Assembly: GCA_902500995.1 (NCBI GenBank)
Contig: CABVSR010000019.1
Coordinates: 1-64,000 of the forward strand
Direction of reading: 5' to 3'
DNA: 64,000 nt
Source of the DNA: an uncultured Nitrospira sp.
Lineage (GTDB): Bacteria > Nitrospirota > Nitrospiria > Nitrospirales > Nitrospiraceae
Positions 57,206 to 64,000 of the stretch are shown piece by piece. The translations under genes and the position numbers were made by a program. The notes beneath the pieces were generated by a model. It was not told where the DNA came from, did not search any database, and saw only the letters and a program-made list of their open reading frames with translations. Position 1 is the stretch's first letter, and every line of letters begins with the position of its first letter.

Positions 57206-57233
57206 AAACAAAAAAGTGGGCCCAGGCCCACTT
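57206..57233 (-). terminator. Intrinsic terminator-like hairpin just upstream of rimP
   Basis: AAGTGGGCC (57214-57222) and GGCCCACTT (57225-57233) form a nine-pair GC-rich stem. On the minus strand it is followed by TTTTTTGTTTG. It is a textbook terminator for the D-amino acid transaminase gene that ends at 57280. It also lies only 15 bases before the rimP ATG, so any transcript from further upstream must cross it. Confidence 0.85.
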
Positions 57234-57244
57234 ACAGCGCAGGA

Positions 57245-57273
57245 ACCTTACCATGCCATAGGAGTGAAAGCAA
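57245..57273 (-). promoter_or_regulatory. Possible promoter of the rimP-nusA-infB operon
   Basis: TTGCTT (57273-57268) and TAAGGT (57250-57245) are 17 bases apart on the minus strand. The boxes are weak. It is the only candidate I see between the transaminase stop and rimP, and it would start transcription next to the hairpin. Confidence 0.3.
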
Positions 57274-57279
57274 GGGACG

Positions 57280-58119
57280 CTAGCCGGTGAGCGACTCCCA
57301 ACGGCGAGCCAAACGCTGAGTTACAGGACCCGGAACTCCGGCGCCGATTCCCTGCCCGTCAACCTGCACGATCGGCAAGACTTCCACAGTCGTTCCCGTC
57401 AAAAACACTTCGGACGCCGCCAGAAGATCCTCCCGGCCGACAAACGTCTCCGCAACCGGCAGTCCTTCCTTCCTAACCAGCTCCAATACCATCGCGCGCG
57501 TCACACCGGAAAGAATCTGGTGCCCCTCGGGAGCGGTTTCAATCACGCCATTTCGCACGATCATGACATTGCTGACAGACCCTTCGGTGACAAGGCCGTT
57601 TCGAACGAGAATGGCTTCGAAGACACCGGCCTCCTTCGCTCGTTGGCGCGCCAGCACGTTTGCCAAGAGATTGACGCTCTTGATATCGCAGCGCCCCCAG
57701 CGGATGTCATCCAGCGTGATGGCCCGCGCTCCCTCGGTGCGAATGGAGGCATCCAGAGGATGCAGCTCTCGAAAGGTCAGCACGGTCGTCGGGAGGACCG
57801 TGGAAGGAAAGGGATGGTCCCGCGGAGCTTGCCCGCGCGTCACCTGCAGATAAATCTTGGTTTCAGGAAACCGGCTGAGCCGGAGGCCTTCCCGCACCCA
57901 CGCCACCCACTGATCCTTGCCGTGGCCGAGCGAAAGGTGCAAGGCCTGCGCGCTGCGCTCAAACCGGGCGAAATGCTCATCGAAGGCAAATGGTTGCCCG
58001 CGATAGGTGCGAATGACCTCGTACACGCCGTCCCCGAACTGAAAGCCACGGTCCTCGATGCTGACCACGGCTTCCGCGAGAGGACTGACGTGACCGTTCA
58101 CACAGGCAATATCGGGCAT
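57280..58119 (-). CDS. dat: D-amino acid aminotransferase (class IV PLP transaminase)
   Basis: A 279-residue fold-type IV enzyme. Lys147 in CDIKSVNLLANVLARQ is the Schiff-base residue; FQFGDGVYEVIRTY and GLVTEGSVSNV are the other family marks. RGQAPRDHPFP carries the Arg100 and His102 pair that in Bacillus D-alanine transaminase binds the substrate carboxylate, so a D-amino acid transaminase is favoured over branched-chain transaminase. ATG 58119 is chosen because conservation begins there; a longer frame to 58308 would overlap the neighbouring gene. It supplies D-amino acids for the wall, or works in their breakdown. Confidence 0.83.
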   Translation of the reverse strand: MPDIACVNGHVSPLAEAVVSIEDRGFQFGDGVYEVIRTYRGQPFAFDEHFARFERSAQALHLSLGHGKDQWVAWVREGLRLSRFPETKIYLQVTRGQAPRDHPFPSTVLPTTVLTFRELHPLDASIRTEGARAITLDDIRWGRCDIKSVNLLANVLARQRAKEAGVFEAILVRNGLVTEGSVSNVMIVRNGVIETAPEGHQILSGVTRAMVLELVRKEGLPVAETFVGREDLLAASEVFLTGTTVEVLPIVQVDGQGIGAGVPGPVTQRLARRWESLTG

Positions 58120-58144
58120 GGCCCTGCCTTCGGCGCTCCTCAGC

Positions 58145-58477
58145 TCACGATGCGGTGACGTAAAAAATCTGCCGATCTTCGGCTGTGAATTTCCATCCCA
58201 TGCGCTTTTCAAACACCAGTCGATGCGTGCCGGAAGCCGCGGGCTTGAACTCGAAACTGCGCTGCCCTTGATCGACGGCATTGTTGCTGGCAGTGCGAAG
58301 GAAATCATCTCCCATCAGGGGCATGACGGCAGCGTCATAGATGGGAACCCATAATTCTCCCCTGGTGCGATCTTCCCAGAGCCGGATCTGCACCGGCATC
58401 CCGACTTGCGCCTTGACGACTTTGGCGCCCGGTTCCTGTTCGGTACCCGTTGGCACGGCTTTACTGAGTGGGCTCAT
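58145..58477 (-). CDS. Chagasin-like (I42) small protein, no signal peptide
   Basis: A 110-residue beta-rich protein. VGMPVQIRLWEDRTRGELW resembles the first strand and the NPTTGY-W loop of chagasin-type cysteine protease inhibitors, and RSFEFKPAASGTHRLVFEKR followed by GWKF resembles the GTxxLxFxYxRPW region. The first 15 residues are polar, so it should be cytoplasmic, unlike most I42 proteins. Both inhibitory loops are changed (RTRGELW, KRMGW), so inhibitor activity is uncertain. It lies between the transaminase and the Rieske gene. Confidence 0.55.
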   Translation of the reverse strand: MSPLSKAVPTGTEQEPGAKVVKAQVGMPVQIRLWEDRTRGELWVPIYDAAVMPLMGDDFLRTASNNAVDQGQRSFEFKPAASGTHRLVFEKRMGWKFTAEDRQIFYVTAS

Positions 58478-58512
58478 GTTCCTGGCAACTCCGACGTCAT
58501 CGTTTCATGCGG

Positions 58513-58830
58513 CTAGACCTTCCGCCGCCCTCCGACAAAGATCTGCCCATCTTCCACGCGCACATCGTAACTTCCGACGCAATAGCCTCCGCCGTCCGTT
58601 CCCTGCCCGTTTCGAACATCGAACGCTAAATCATGCCAGGGGCAAGAAACGACATGCCCTTTGACGCGGCCCTTGTTCAGCGGGCCGCCTTCATGAGGGC
58701 AGGAATTATAGATGGCATGAAAATGCCCCTCGATATTAAAGACCGCGATGGCGCGCTCGTTGACTTTGACGACCTTGACCTGGCCGGGGAGGATCTCCTC
58801 AACCTTGGCCACGCATTGAAACCCTTCCAT
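58513..58830 (-). CDS. Rieske [2Fe-2S] ferredoxin
   Basis: A 105-residue single-domain Rieske protein. The cluster ligands are Cys44 and His46 in SCPHEGGPL and Cys63 and His66 in SCPWHDLAFD. It has no signal peptide or membrane anchor and resembles the small nitrite-reductase NirD/dioxygenase-ferredoxin type, so it is a soluble electron carrier. ATG 58830 has GGAG six bases upstream; GTG 58848 is less likely. Its redox partner is not evident nearby. Confidence 0.93.
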   Translation of the reverse strand: MEGFQCVAKVEEILPGQVKVVKVNERAIAVFNIEGHFHAIYNSCPHEGGPLNKGRVKGHVVSCPWHDLAFDVRNGQGTDGGGYCVGSYDVRVEDGQIFVGGRRKV

Positions 58831-58854
58831 AAATAACTCCGACTCCACGCCTGC

Positions 58855-59352
58855 CTACATCCGCAATGTAAATCTGAGTTCCATTCCGGTCGTAATCCCG
58901 GCCCGCTTCGCATACCCCGCCTCTGCCTCGATTAAATACCGCACCGGCTCGGGAGGAGGACCATAAAACGGACAGGGGTCCTGGATGCAGGGCTGCACCT
59001 GCTCGAGAATCTGCACTACATGGTGGCTCTCATCGATCCAGAACATGTCCACGGGAATGCGAAACTGACGGGTGGCGACACGGTGTAATCCCGTCGATTC
59101 AAAGATATAAAGCATCCCCGTATCGGCTGGCAATCCTTCCCGGAATGCCAGACCGAACAGCAGCTTTTCCGGCGTGCTGGCCACTTCCGTTTCCATCGTC
59201 TTTCCGTTCGGAAACTCGACGATGATGAGCTCCGCTTCCTTGGGCCCCCCGAGAAACAGGCTCACACTGATCAGCAAGATCACTAAGAGCACGAACGTCA
59301 CAATTTTCTTGCGACGCTGTTCCGATTCAGGTCCGCTCGCGCGCTTCACCAT
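58855..59352 (-). CDS. DUF192 family membrane-anchored protein
   Basis: A 165-residue protein with one N-terminal membrane helix (about 18-36) and the DUF192 domain: EVASTPEKLLFGLAFREGL, DTGMLYIFE, RIPVDMFWID and EAEAGYAKRAGITTGMEL. The family is widespread and without a proven function. It carries two Cys (QPCIQDPCPF) in the surface loop, probably a disulfide outside the membrane. ATG 59352 is chosen over TTG 59358. It lies 24 bases ahead of the Rieske gene. Confidence 0.9.
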   Translation of the reverse strand: MVKRASGPESEQRRKKIVTFVLLVILLISVSLFLGGPKEAELIIVEFPNGKTMETEVASTPEKLLFGLAFREGLPADTGMLYIFESTGLHRVATRQFRIPVDMFWIDESHHVVQILEQVQPCIQDPCPFYGPPPEPVRYLIEAEAGYAKRAGITTGMELRFTLRM

Positions 59353-59476
59353 AACCAAATGCTGTCGGACATGGATGGATCCTCATGTAGTCGTACCTGC
59401 GTAGAGCCGCATGTCCATTGGGCCCAAAGCCCCATGACTTTCGCGGTGCTAGGCCTTCTTCCCGAGTCTCATTCTG

Positions 59477-59506
59477 TTGACTTGCCGAAGAACGGCGGCA
59501 TAGAAT
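59477..59506 (+). promoter_or_regulatory. Sigma-70 promoter of the ferredoxin gene
   Basis: TTGACT (59477-59482), an 18-base spacer and TAGAAT (59501-59506) match the consensus in five of six positions each. The start near 59513 gives a leader of about 87 bases before the ferredoxin ATG. Confidence 0.65.
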
Positions 59507-59599
59507 GCGGACCTGTTTCGTCGCGAACTATGGTCGCGGCGGCACGAAATTGTCAACATCTTATCCGTCATTAAAGGAACTGCGAAGGAGGCATAGGCC

Positions 59600-59947
59600 A
59601 TGGCGCTTCTGATCACCGATGAGTGTATTTCCTGCGGGGCATGCCTGCCAGAATGTCCCAACGAAGCCATTTTTGAAACGCGAAGCGATGCTGAAGGCAA
59701 AGGCAACCACGTTGGAGACGGGCAGGGAGTCGGTGATAATATCTACGTCATCACCCATGATCGTTGCACCGAGTGCGTCGGGCACTTTGACGAGCCGCAA
59801 TGTGCGGCTGTCTGTCCCGTGGATAACTGCTGCATTGCCGATCCCGCCTACCCGGAGACGACTGACGTATTGCTCGAAAAAGCCAAGACCTTGAATCCGG
59901 ACAAAGAAATCGATCCGGCCAAAGTCTGGAGCGGCGTTCGCAACTAA
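59600..59947 (+). CDS. 2[4Fe-4S] ferredoxin (YfhL/Allochromatium type)
   Basis: A 115-residue ferredoxin. The first cluster motif is CISCGACLPECP (Cx2Cx2Cx3C). The second has the eight-residue spacing of the Alvin type: CTEC, then Cys after eight residues, then CAAVCP. Such ferredoxins have very low redox potential and could serve 2-oxoacid:ferredoxin oxidoreductases of a reductive TCA cycle. GGAGG upstream fixes the ATG. Promoter and terminator flank it, so it is a single-gene unit. Confidence 0.95.
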   Translation: MALLITDECISCGACLPECPNEAIFETRSDAEGKGNHVGDGQGVGDNIYVITHDRCTECVGHFDEPQCAAVCPVDNCCIADPAYPETTDVLLEKAKTLNPDKEIDPAKVWSGVRN

Positions 59948-59974
59948 TTCGAATCCGACATGTGCGAAGCACCA

Positions 59975-60005
59975 CGAAGGCTCCTACGGGAGCCTTCGCT
60001 GTTTC
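59975..60005 (+). terminator. Terminator of the ferredoxin gene (UACG tetraloop)
   Basis: CGAAGGCTCC (59975-59984) and GGAGCCTTCG (59989-59998) form a perfect ten-pair stem closed by TACG, a very stable C(UACG)G tetraloop. CTGTTT follows. It lies 27 bases after the ferredoxin stop. Confidence 0.75.
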
Positions 60006-60153
60006 CGCCGAAGCACGCGGCAGGAACAGACACATCTATGGCTTTCGGCGATCGACCCCTGTAGACTTTAAGAGACAATAAATATGCGCAGGCCCTCCCC
60101 TCAAGCGGCTCTGCGGCATCCGCTATTGACCACTCTCTCAATGGGAGGTGCGT

Positions 60154-60489
60154 ATGAGATGCTTCACTCGCCTCGCCTTCTTAGCCATCCTGATCATGGC
60201 CCCCCTGCCCTCCCACGCGAAGACCGACATGGGCGATATCGGGACCATCATCGAAGGGTTCGTGACCAAACAATTCCCTGATGCGGCGAGTCATTTCTGG
60301 GTCGTGAACGACACTCAATGGGATGGCGACGAAATGATCGTCGATATGAATGCGATTGTCACGGATCGCCGGCAAACACCGCCGACGGAAAGTCGCTTCT
60401 TGCTGCTGATTGTGGAAGGCCGGCTCGAGGGCATTCAAAACATTCCGCTGGATGCCGCCGCCGAATGCCAAAAAGAAGAGGAAGTCTAA
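60154..60489 (+). CDS. Small exported protein of unknown function
   Basis: A 111-residue protein with a signal peptide (MRCFTRLAFLAILIMAPLPS, cleavage after SHA near residue 22). The mature part is acidic: DIGTIIEGFVTKQFPDAASH, then NDTQWDGDEMIVDMNAIV and FLLLIVEGRLEGIQNIPLDA. The single Cys in the mature part is near the end (AAECQ). I recognise no family. GGGAGG about five bases upstream decides ATG 60154 over GTG 60148. A strong hairpin follows 44 bases after the stop. Confidence 0.78.
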   Translation: MRCFTRLAFLAILIMAPLPSHAKTDMGDIGTIIEGFVTKQFPDAASHFWVVNDTQWDGDEMIVDMNAIVTDRRQTPPTESRFLLLIVEGRLEGIQNIPLDAAAECQKEEEV

Positions 60490-60532
60490 GCGAGGACAGC
60501 GTCCAAATCAGCTCGCTGCTGCACCCGACACA

Positions 60533-60570
60533 ACAACGCCCCGTCTGCATCACTGCAGACGGGGCGTTGT
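60533..60570 (+). terminator. Long hairpin between convergent genes
   Basis: A 17-pair uninterrupted stem: CAACGCCCCGTCTGCA (60534-60549) against TGCAGACGGGGCGTTG (60554-60569), with A60533 and T60570 pairing outside it, and a TCAC loop. On the plus strand it is followed by GATTTG. It probably ends the small exported-protein transcript, and by its symmetry may also end the convergent cupredoxin transcript. Confidence 0.7.
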
Positions 60571-60594
60571 GATTTGCGCCTTGTATAAAACGAA

Positions 60595-61074
60595 TTACTT
60601 GATCATCACGATCTTGCCACCCACGTGGGCGGGGTGCAAATGGCAACGATAGGTCAGCGTGTTACCCTGCGTTGCATTGAACATGTCGCTGGTCGGGACA
60701 CCGATATACTTGGTCTCGCCCGGCTTCAACACCACTTCAGCCTTCATCACAAACGGGGAAGCCGCATTGACCGGATCGGTCATTTGAAACCCATGCTCGC
60801 TCGAAGAGTTGTTCGTCACCTTCAGCACGACCGGACGGCCCGGGCGAATCTTAAAGTCGATGACGGTCACCGGCGGATACCAGGCCTTCAGACTTCCGAT
60901 TTCCACGGCATACAATTCCGCATCTACGACCAATTCTTTAAACGGCTGACCAACCACGGAGCCGGTATCCAAATCACCGATCTCGACACCGCCAGCTTGC
61001 AGCGCATACGCGCCGGATGCCCCAGCCATTAACATGACCAGGCCAAAAAATACTGCTACCATCGTCTTGCCCAT
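60595..61074 (-). CDS. Exported cupredoxin-domain protein
   Basis: A 159-residue protein with a signal peptide (cleavage after YAL/LQA near residue 25) and a cupredoxin fold. IDFKIRPGRPVVLKVTNNSS leads to His94 in SEHGFQM, and the C-terminal copper loop is YRCHLHPAHVGGKIVM (Cys144, His145, His147, His150). The Cys-x2-His spacing is normal. The residue eight after Cys, Met in plastocyanins, is Gly152, so the axial ligand differs. It is likely a periplasmic electron carrier or copper-binding protein. A promoter with an overlapping palindrome lies 140 bases upstream. Confidence 0.85.
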   Translation of the reverse strand: MGKTMVAVFFGLVMLMAGASGAYALQAGGVEIGDLDTGSVVGQPFKELVVDAELYAVEIGSLKAWYPPVTVIDFKIRPGRPVVLKVTNNSSSEHGFQMTDPVNAASPFVMKAEVVLKPGETKYIGVPTSDMFNATQGNTLTYRCHLHPAHVGGKIVMIK

Positions 61075-61222
61075 GACCTACCTCCTTAAAGAGATTAAGA
61101 AGAGATGCGATTAGGTTGGTGAATAATGACCACCGCGCTCTGAACCTCTGCTAGACACCGCGCCCCGGAGGCTAGCACACACGACTCGAAAATGTCCTAA
61201 ATAAAAGGCTGACGAGGGTCAC

Positions 61223-61252
61223 CTTATAGCATAGGGTTTTAAAAGGAAGCAA
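61223..61252 (-). promoter_or_regulatory. Promoter of the cupredoxin gene
   Basis: TTGCTT (61252-61247), an 18-base spacer and TATAAG (61228-61223) on the minus strand. The -10 box has five of six matches, the -35 box three. The start would be near 61216. Confidence 0.5.
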
Positions 61253-61263
61253 GAACGTTCTTG
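61250..61263. promoter_or_regulatory. 14-base perfect palindrome overlapping the cupredoxin -35 box
   Basis: CAAGAACGTTCTTG reads the same on both strands and covers half of the -35 box. This is the layout of a repressor operator. It lacks the four-base spacer of Gram-positive LexA boxes. The regulator is unknown. Confidence 0.45.
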
Positions 61264-61345
61264 GACGGTCAGCCGGAGTCTGCAGACAGAAATTTTTCGC
61301 CGAATCAGGAGCCCACCACGGCCCCCAGCACTGTATTTCGATTGG

Positions 61346-62920
61346 TTACGGCAACGCAGTTCCTTCCGGCGACATCTCGACCGCATGTGATCCGATCAAC
61401 AGGTCGTACGGGGTGTAGTCGTCCGTCAACGTGAGACCGGGAGACCAAGGAGTCGTGCGTCGCGTCGCCAACAAGGCGATCGCTTCCGGGGGTAACCGCC
61501 GGGCTTCGACCTGGGTTTGAATGCGGCTCACGATGTCTGGGTACGACAGGGTATCAATCGGGCCGCCACCAAAGAAAATAAGATTCTCCGCCGTCGTTTG
61601 ATGGGCACGCCACGGCCCTTTCACGGCAAAGGATTCAATGGAGGGAAACGAGGTCTTTAATGTCTGCACAACGGCGCTTGCGCGTTGCAAATCCCCTCCT
61701 TCTCCGGAAGAAGCCAGATTGAGAGCCAAGACACCCTTGGGATTGAGTCGTTCGCGCAGTTCAGAGAAGAATTCGACCGTGGTCAAATGGAACGGAATGA
61801 GATGCCGGGCAAACGCATCCACCCAAATGACGTCGTACTTCGCCTTCGTGTCGCGCACGAACACCCGGGCATCTTTCACGAATACATGATGATTCGAGGG
61901 AGGGCGATATTCGAAATACTCTTCCGCCATCCGCACCACGACCGGGTCAAATTCAACGACATCCAATTCCATCTCAGGCCAGACCTGTGCAATCCACTTG
62001 GCCAGCGACCCGCCGCCGTGCCCTAAAATGAGCCCTCGTTTGGGCTCCGGGGCCAGCGCGACTGCCGCCACCATGAGTTGGCTGTAGGGGAGAAACAATG
62101 CCGTCGGATCCGACCGCCACATCACGGCATGCCAGGTACGGTCGAGCACCAGATAGCGAAACAGATCGTCGTCGCGCACACGGACTTGCTGGTAGGGACT
62201 ATCCTCTTGATACACCAAGCCCGCCACCGGAGGAGCCTGCCCGAACAATTGCCATCCCAGGATCAACGCGCCGCTTGCGCAGACACCGGTCAATCGCGTG
62301 CCCCTTCCACTTCCTTGCTGCAACCAAAGCAGCCCCAGGAGCAGTTGAATCACTCCCAGCGTCGCCACGAGGGTGTGGGTTCCCAACCACGACAGGAGGA
62401 AGAACGCCGTTCCCCAGGTTCCCGCCAGGCTGCCGACCGTGGATAACGCGATCATGCTGCCTGTATGGCGACCGAGATATCCCATATCCACGACGGCGAG
62501 GCGCAGTAATGCAGGCATGACACCGCTCAATCCGAATGCGGGAGGAGCCAGCAGGACGCAGGCCGCGAGGCTGGGGCCCCATCGCGGGTCCTCGACCATT
62601 TTGGCGACTTTGAAAATGGCGCCCTGCCCCATCCAGGACATCAACAACGTCCACGCGCCGGATCCGAGGAGCAGCCATGCCAGCACCGCCGCCACACGGT
62701 ACCGATCCGAGGCCCAGCCGCCGAACGCATAGCCCGAGCTCATGGCGGCCAGAATGATCCCGATCAAGGCTCCCCACACAAAGAGGGAATTGCCGAACAC
62801 CGGCGCCAGCAAACGGCTGCCTAAAATCTCCAGCGCCATCACGATCGCGCCGGTCACCAGGGCCGTGACGAGCAAAAAGAGCCGGGGGGTGGAAACCGCG
62901 GGAGGGCTTTGTGCCTTCAT
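61346..62920 (-). CDS. Membrane-fused spermidine synthase-like methyltransferase-fold protein
   Basis: A 524-residue protein. The first about 225 residues hold six or seven hydrophobic segments (LFLLVTALVTGAIVMALEIL onward). The C-terminal part is a spermidine synthase-type Rossmann domain with LILGHGGGSLAKW, LDVVEFDPVVVRMAEEY, KDARVFV and YDVIWVDAF. Such fusions are common in environmental bacteria; few are true aminopropyltransferases. I chose ATG 62920 because the longer GTG start at 62977 adds an unlikely leader. Polyamine synthesis is unproven. Confidence 0.85.
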   Translation of the reverse strand: MKAQSPPAVSTPRLFLLVTALVTGAIVMALEILGSRLLAPVFGNSLFVWGALIGIILAAMSSGYAFGGWASDRYRVAAVLAWLLLGSGAWTLLMSWMGQGAIFKVAKMVEDPRWGPSLAACVLLAPPAFGLSGVMPALLRLAVVDMGYLGRHTGSMIALSTVGSLAGTWGTAFFLLSWLGTHTLVATLGVIQLLLGLLWLQQGSGRGTRLTGVCASGALILGWQLFGQAPPVAGLVYQEDSPYQQVRVRDDDLFRYLVLDRTWHAVMWRSDPTALFLPYSQLMVAAVALAPEPKRGLILGHGGGSLAKWIAQVWPEMELDVVEFDPVVVRMAEEYFEYRPPSNHHVFVKDARVFVRDTKAKYDVIWVDAFARHLIPFHLTTVEFFSELRERLNPKGVLALNLASSGEGGDLQRASAVVQTLKTSFPSIESFAVKGPWRAHQTTAENLIFFGGGPIDTLSYPDIVSRIQTQVEARRLPPEAIALLATRRTTPWSPGLTLTDDYTPYDLLIGSHAVEMSPEGTALP

Positions 62921-62983
62921 CGGCAAAAGACCGCGGGACACCGTAAGGGAACAGGACAACTGCGGCGAGGCGACCACACCATG

Positions 62984-63394
62984 CTACAACGTACCCCAGT
63001 TTTTAAAATATCGAAGCAGGTCGCGGACGGAAATCATGCCCACTACACGCCCTTCTTCGGTAATGACCAGATGACGGATGCCTCGTTCGGCCATCACATC
63101 ACTGGCTTCATGCGCGGATTGGGCAATATCGATCGTCATGATGGGAGCGCTCATCACCGACCGGACCGTCATCTGCTCGGACGAAGCGCCACTGGCCATG
63201 GCTTTGCGGACGAGATCGGCCTCGCTGACAATGCCCACGTAGTCCCCATGATCAGCGACGAGCATCGCTCCGACCCGGGCATCGCGCAATTGCTGCGCCA
63301 CGACCAATAACGAATCATCGGGTCGCACGGACCGGGTGATGGGACGCATCATCATGGCCAAGGGTCGTTGGATGGGTCCGCCGGCAACCACCAT
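62984..63394 (-). CDS. Tandem CBS-domain protein
   Basis: A 136-residue protein made of two CBS motifs: ITRSVRPDDSLLVVAQQL, then VADHGDYVGIVSEADL, and VMSAPIMTIDIAQSAHEASD with ITEEGRVVGMISVRDLLRYF. One such pair binds adenine nucleotides or SAM as an energy sensor. No catalytic domain is attached. AGGAG nine bases upstream supports the ATG. It lies 63 bases upstream of the membrane-fused protein gene on the same strand. Confidence 0.92.
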   Translation of the reverse strand: MVVAGGPIQRPLAMMMRPITRSVRPDDSLLVVAQQLRDARVGAMLVADHGDYVGIVSEADLVRKAMASGASSEQMTVRSVMSAPIMTIDIAQSAHEASDVMAERGIRHLVITEEGRVVGMISVRDLLRYFKNWGTL

Positions 63395-63501
63395 GGGTAT
63401 CGCTCCTGCGAAGAGGGCCGAATTCTACTCAAGTACGCCGCAATCTGCAATTCGTCATGCGAGGAGCCAGGTGGCATGTACCGCAAAAACCTGCGAGAAG
63501 A

Positions 63502-63530
63502 TTGCTCGCTTCGGCAGGCATTGCTATACT
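63502..63530 (+). promoter_or_regulatory. Sigma-70 promoter of the UDP-glucose dehydrogenase gene
   Basis: TTGCTC (63502-63507), a 17-base spacer and TATACT (63525-63530). The -10 box has five of six matches. The leader would be about 55 bases. Confidence 0.6.
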
Positions 63531-63591
63531 ACCGACTCTACACGGATTCTCACCCACGATTCGCCGCTTTTCTTGAAGAGGAGACGCATCC

Positions 63592-64000
63592 ATGCATATC
63601 AGCGTGATTGGAACGGGCTATGTCGGCTTGGTCACCGGGGCCTGCTTCGCAGAATTCGGCGTAAACGTCACCTGTATGGATACGGACGCGCGCCGGATTG
63701 CCAAACTCGAGAAGGGCGAAGTGCCGTTTTTTGAACCCGGCATCACGGAACTTGTTGCCAAGGGCATCAAGGAAGACCGGCTCCATTTCACGACTGATGT
63801 CGCCAAGGCCGTCGATAAAGCCCTGGTCATCTTCATTGCCGTGGGAACCCCCCCGAAATCCGATGGATCGGCCGACTTATCCTATGTGGAAGAAGTGGGA
63901 CGCGGGATTGCGAAGAATATGACCGGCTATAAGGTCATCGTCACCAAATCCACCGTTCCCGTCGGCACGGGAGAAAAACTCCGCGAGGTGATCAAGGCCA
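63592..64000 (+). CDS. ugd: UDP-glucose 6-dehydrogenase (partial, 3' end beyond window)
   Basis: The first 136 residues of a UDP-glucose/GDP-mannose dehydrogenase: ISVIGTGYVGLVTGACFAEF (NAD-binding Rossmann), FFEPGITELV, VIFIAVGTPPKSDGSADLSY and VTKSTVPVGTGEKLRE. It oxidises UDP-glucose to UDP-glucuronate for polysaccharide or modified lipid A sugars. GAGGAG about ten bases upstream supports the ATG. A related UDP-sugar dehydrogenase cannot be excluded without the C-terminal half. Confidence 0.92.
   Translation, partial: MHISVIGTGYVGLVTGACFAEFGVNVTCMDTDARRIAKLEKGEVPFFEPGITELVAKGIKEDRLHFTTDVAKAVDKALVIFIAVGTPPKSDGSADLSYVEEVGRGIAKNMTGYKVIVTKSTVPVGTGEKLREVIKA

Larger units (their letters stand above)
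61075..61345. other. Intergenic region with cupredoxin promoter and leader
   Basis: These 271 bases hold the minus-strand promoter and palindrome listed separately, and a leader of about 140 bases. In the leader GCTAG and CTAGC (about 61149-61175) could pair as a five-base stem. No small gene with a ribosome binding site is seen. Confidence 0.5.

Noticed and set aside
61250-61263. LexA (SOS) box reading of the GAAC/GTTC palindrome
   Set aside because: The Gram-positive-type box needs four bases between GAAC and GTTC; here there are none. A cupredoxin is also not an SOS gene.
1-64000. CRISPR arrays, insertion sequences, prophage or toxin-antitoxin pairs
   Set aside because: No regularly spaced repeats, transposase or integrase motifs, or phage structural genes were seen. 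The tRNA-Pro is not flanked by an integrase or a repeated 3' end.

Overview
The window is a stretch of GC-rich, tightly packed bacterial chromosome from a Gram-negative (lipid A-type enzymes, lipoprotein, type IV pili, many Sec signal peptides). The mix of genes fits Nitrospirota, most likely a Nitrospira-like nitrite oxidiser: a threonine/citramalate operon with an archaeal-type phosphoglycerate mutase homologue, an rpsO-pnp-M16 peptidase block, small exported proteins without a recognisable family, and a cupredoxin. That lineage call is an inference; no rRNA or nitrite oxidoreductase gene is present to settle it. I see no phage, IS element, CRISPR array or plasmid feature.

Layout. 1-3.2 kb (+): tail of an unknown gene, then a coupled glycolipid cassette (GT2 transferase, LpxB-N-like membrane protein, ArnT-like transferase). 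3.2-7.6 kb (-): overlapping genes for a PAP2 phosphatase, a WD40-like exported protein and an M1-type metallopeptidase. 7.6-11.1 kb (-): a double-receiver protein, FtsY, YbeY and a PhoH-like ATPase. 11.2-26.2 kb (-): a large type IV pilus region with two separate sets of minor pilins (FimT/GspH, PilV, PilW, PilX), an assembly ATPase PilB, a 1471-residue PilY1 coupled to an Ig-domain lipoprotein, and prepilin peptidase PilD. A divergent stand-alone LuxR-type regulator sits beside pilD. Major pilin, PilC, PilT, PilM-Q are not here.

26.7-39.4 kb (-): RlmB, CysS, DedA, SurE, tRNA-Pro(GGG), a MerR regulator and IHF, then the operon alaC-hom-thrC-(iPGM homologue)-lysC-cimA, which makes threonine from aspartate and starts isoleucine synthesis from pyruvate. 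The iPGM homologue fills the slot of the missing homoserine kinase. 39.6-45.6 kb (+): PdxJ, NAD(P)HX repair enzyme, TsaE, LapA-domain protein and MutS.

45.6-47.2 kb (-): two exported proteins of unknown family behind a promoter with a long AT-rich leader. 47.3-57.2 kb (-): the translation/RNA operon rimP-nusA-infB-DUF503-rbfA-truB-rpsO-pnp-M16 peptidase, preceded by an unusual terminator-like hairpin. 57.3-59.4 kb (-): D-amino acid transaminase, chagasin-like protein, Rieske protein, DUF192 protein. 59.5-64 kb: a 2[4Fe-4S] ferredoxin and a small exported protein (+), a cupredoxin, a membrane-fused spermidine synthase-like protein and a CBS-pair protein (-), and the 5' part of UDP-glucose dehydrogenase (+).

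Starts were moved inward from the longest open frame wherever a ribosome binding site, a signal peptide or a four-base overlap with the upstream gene decided it. All family names come from motif recognition by eye; no database search was run.
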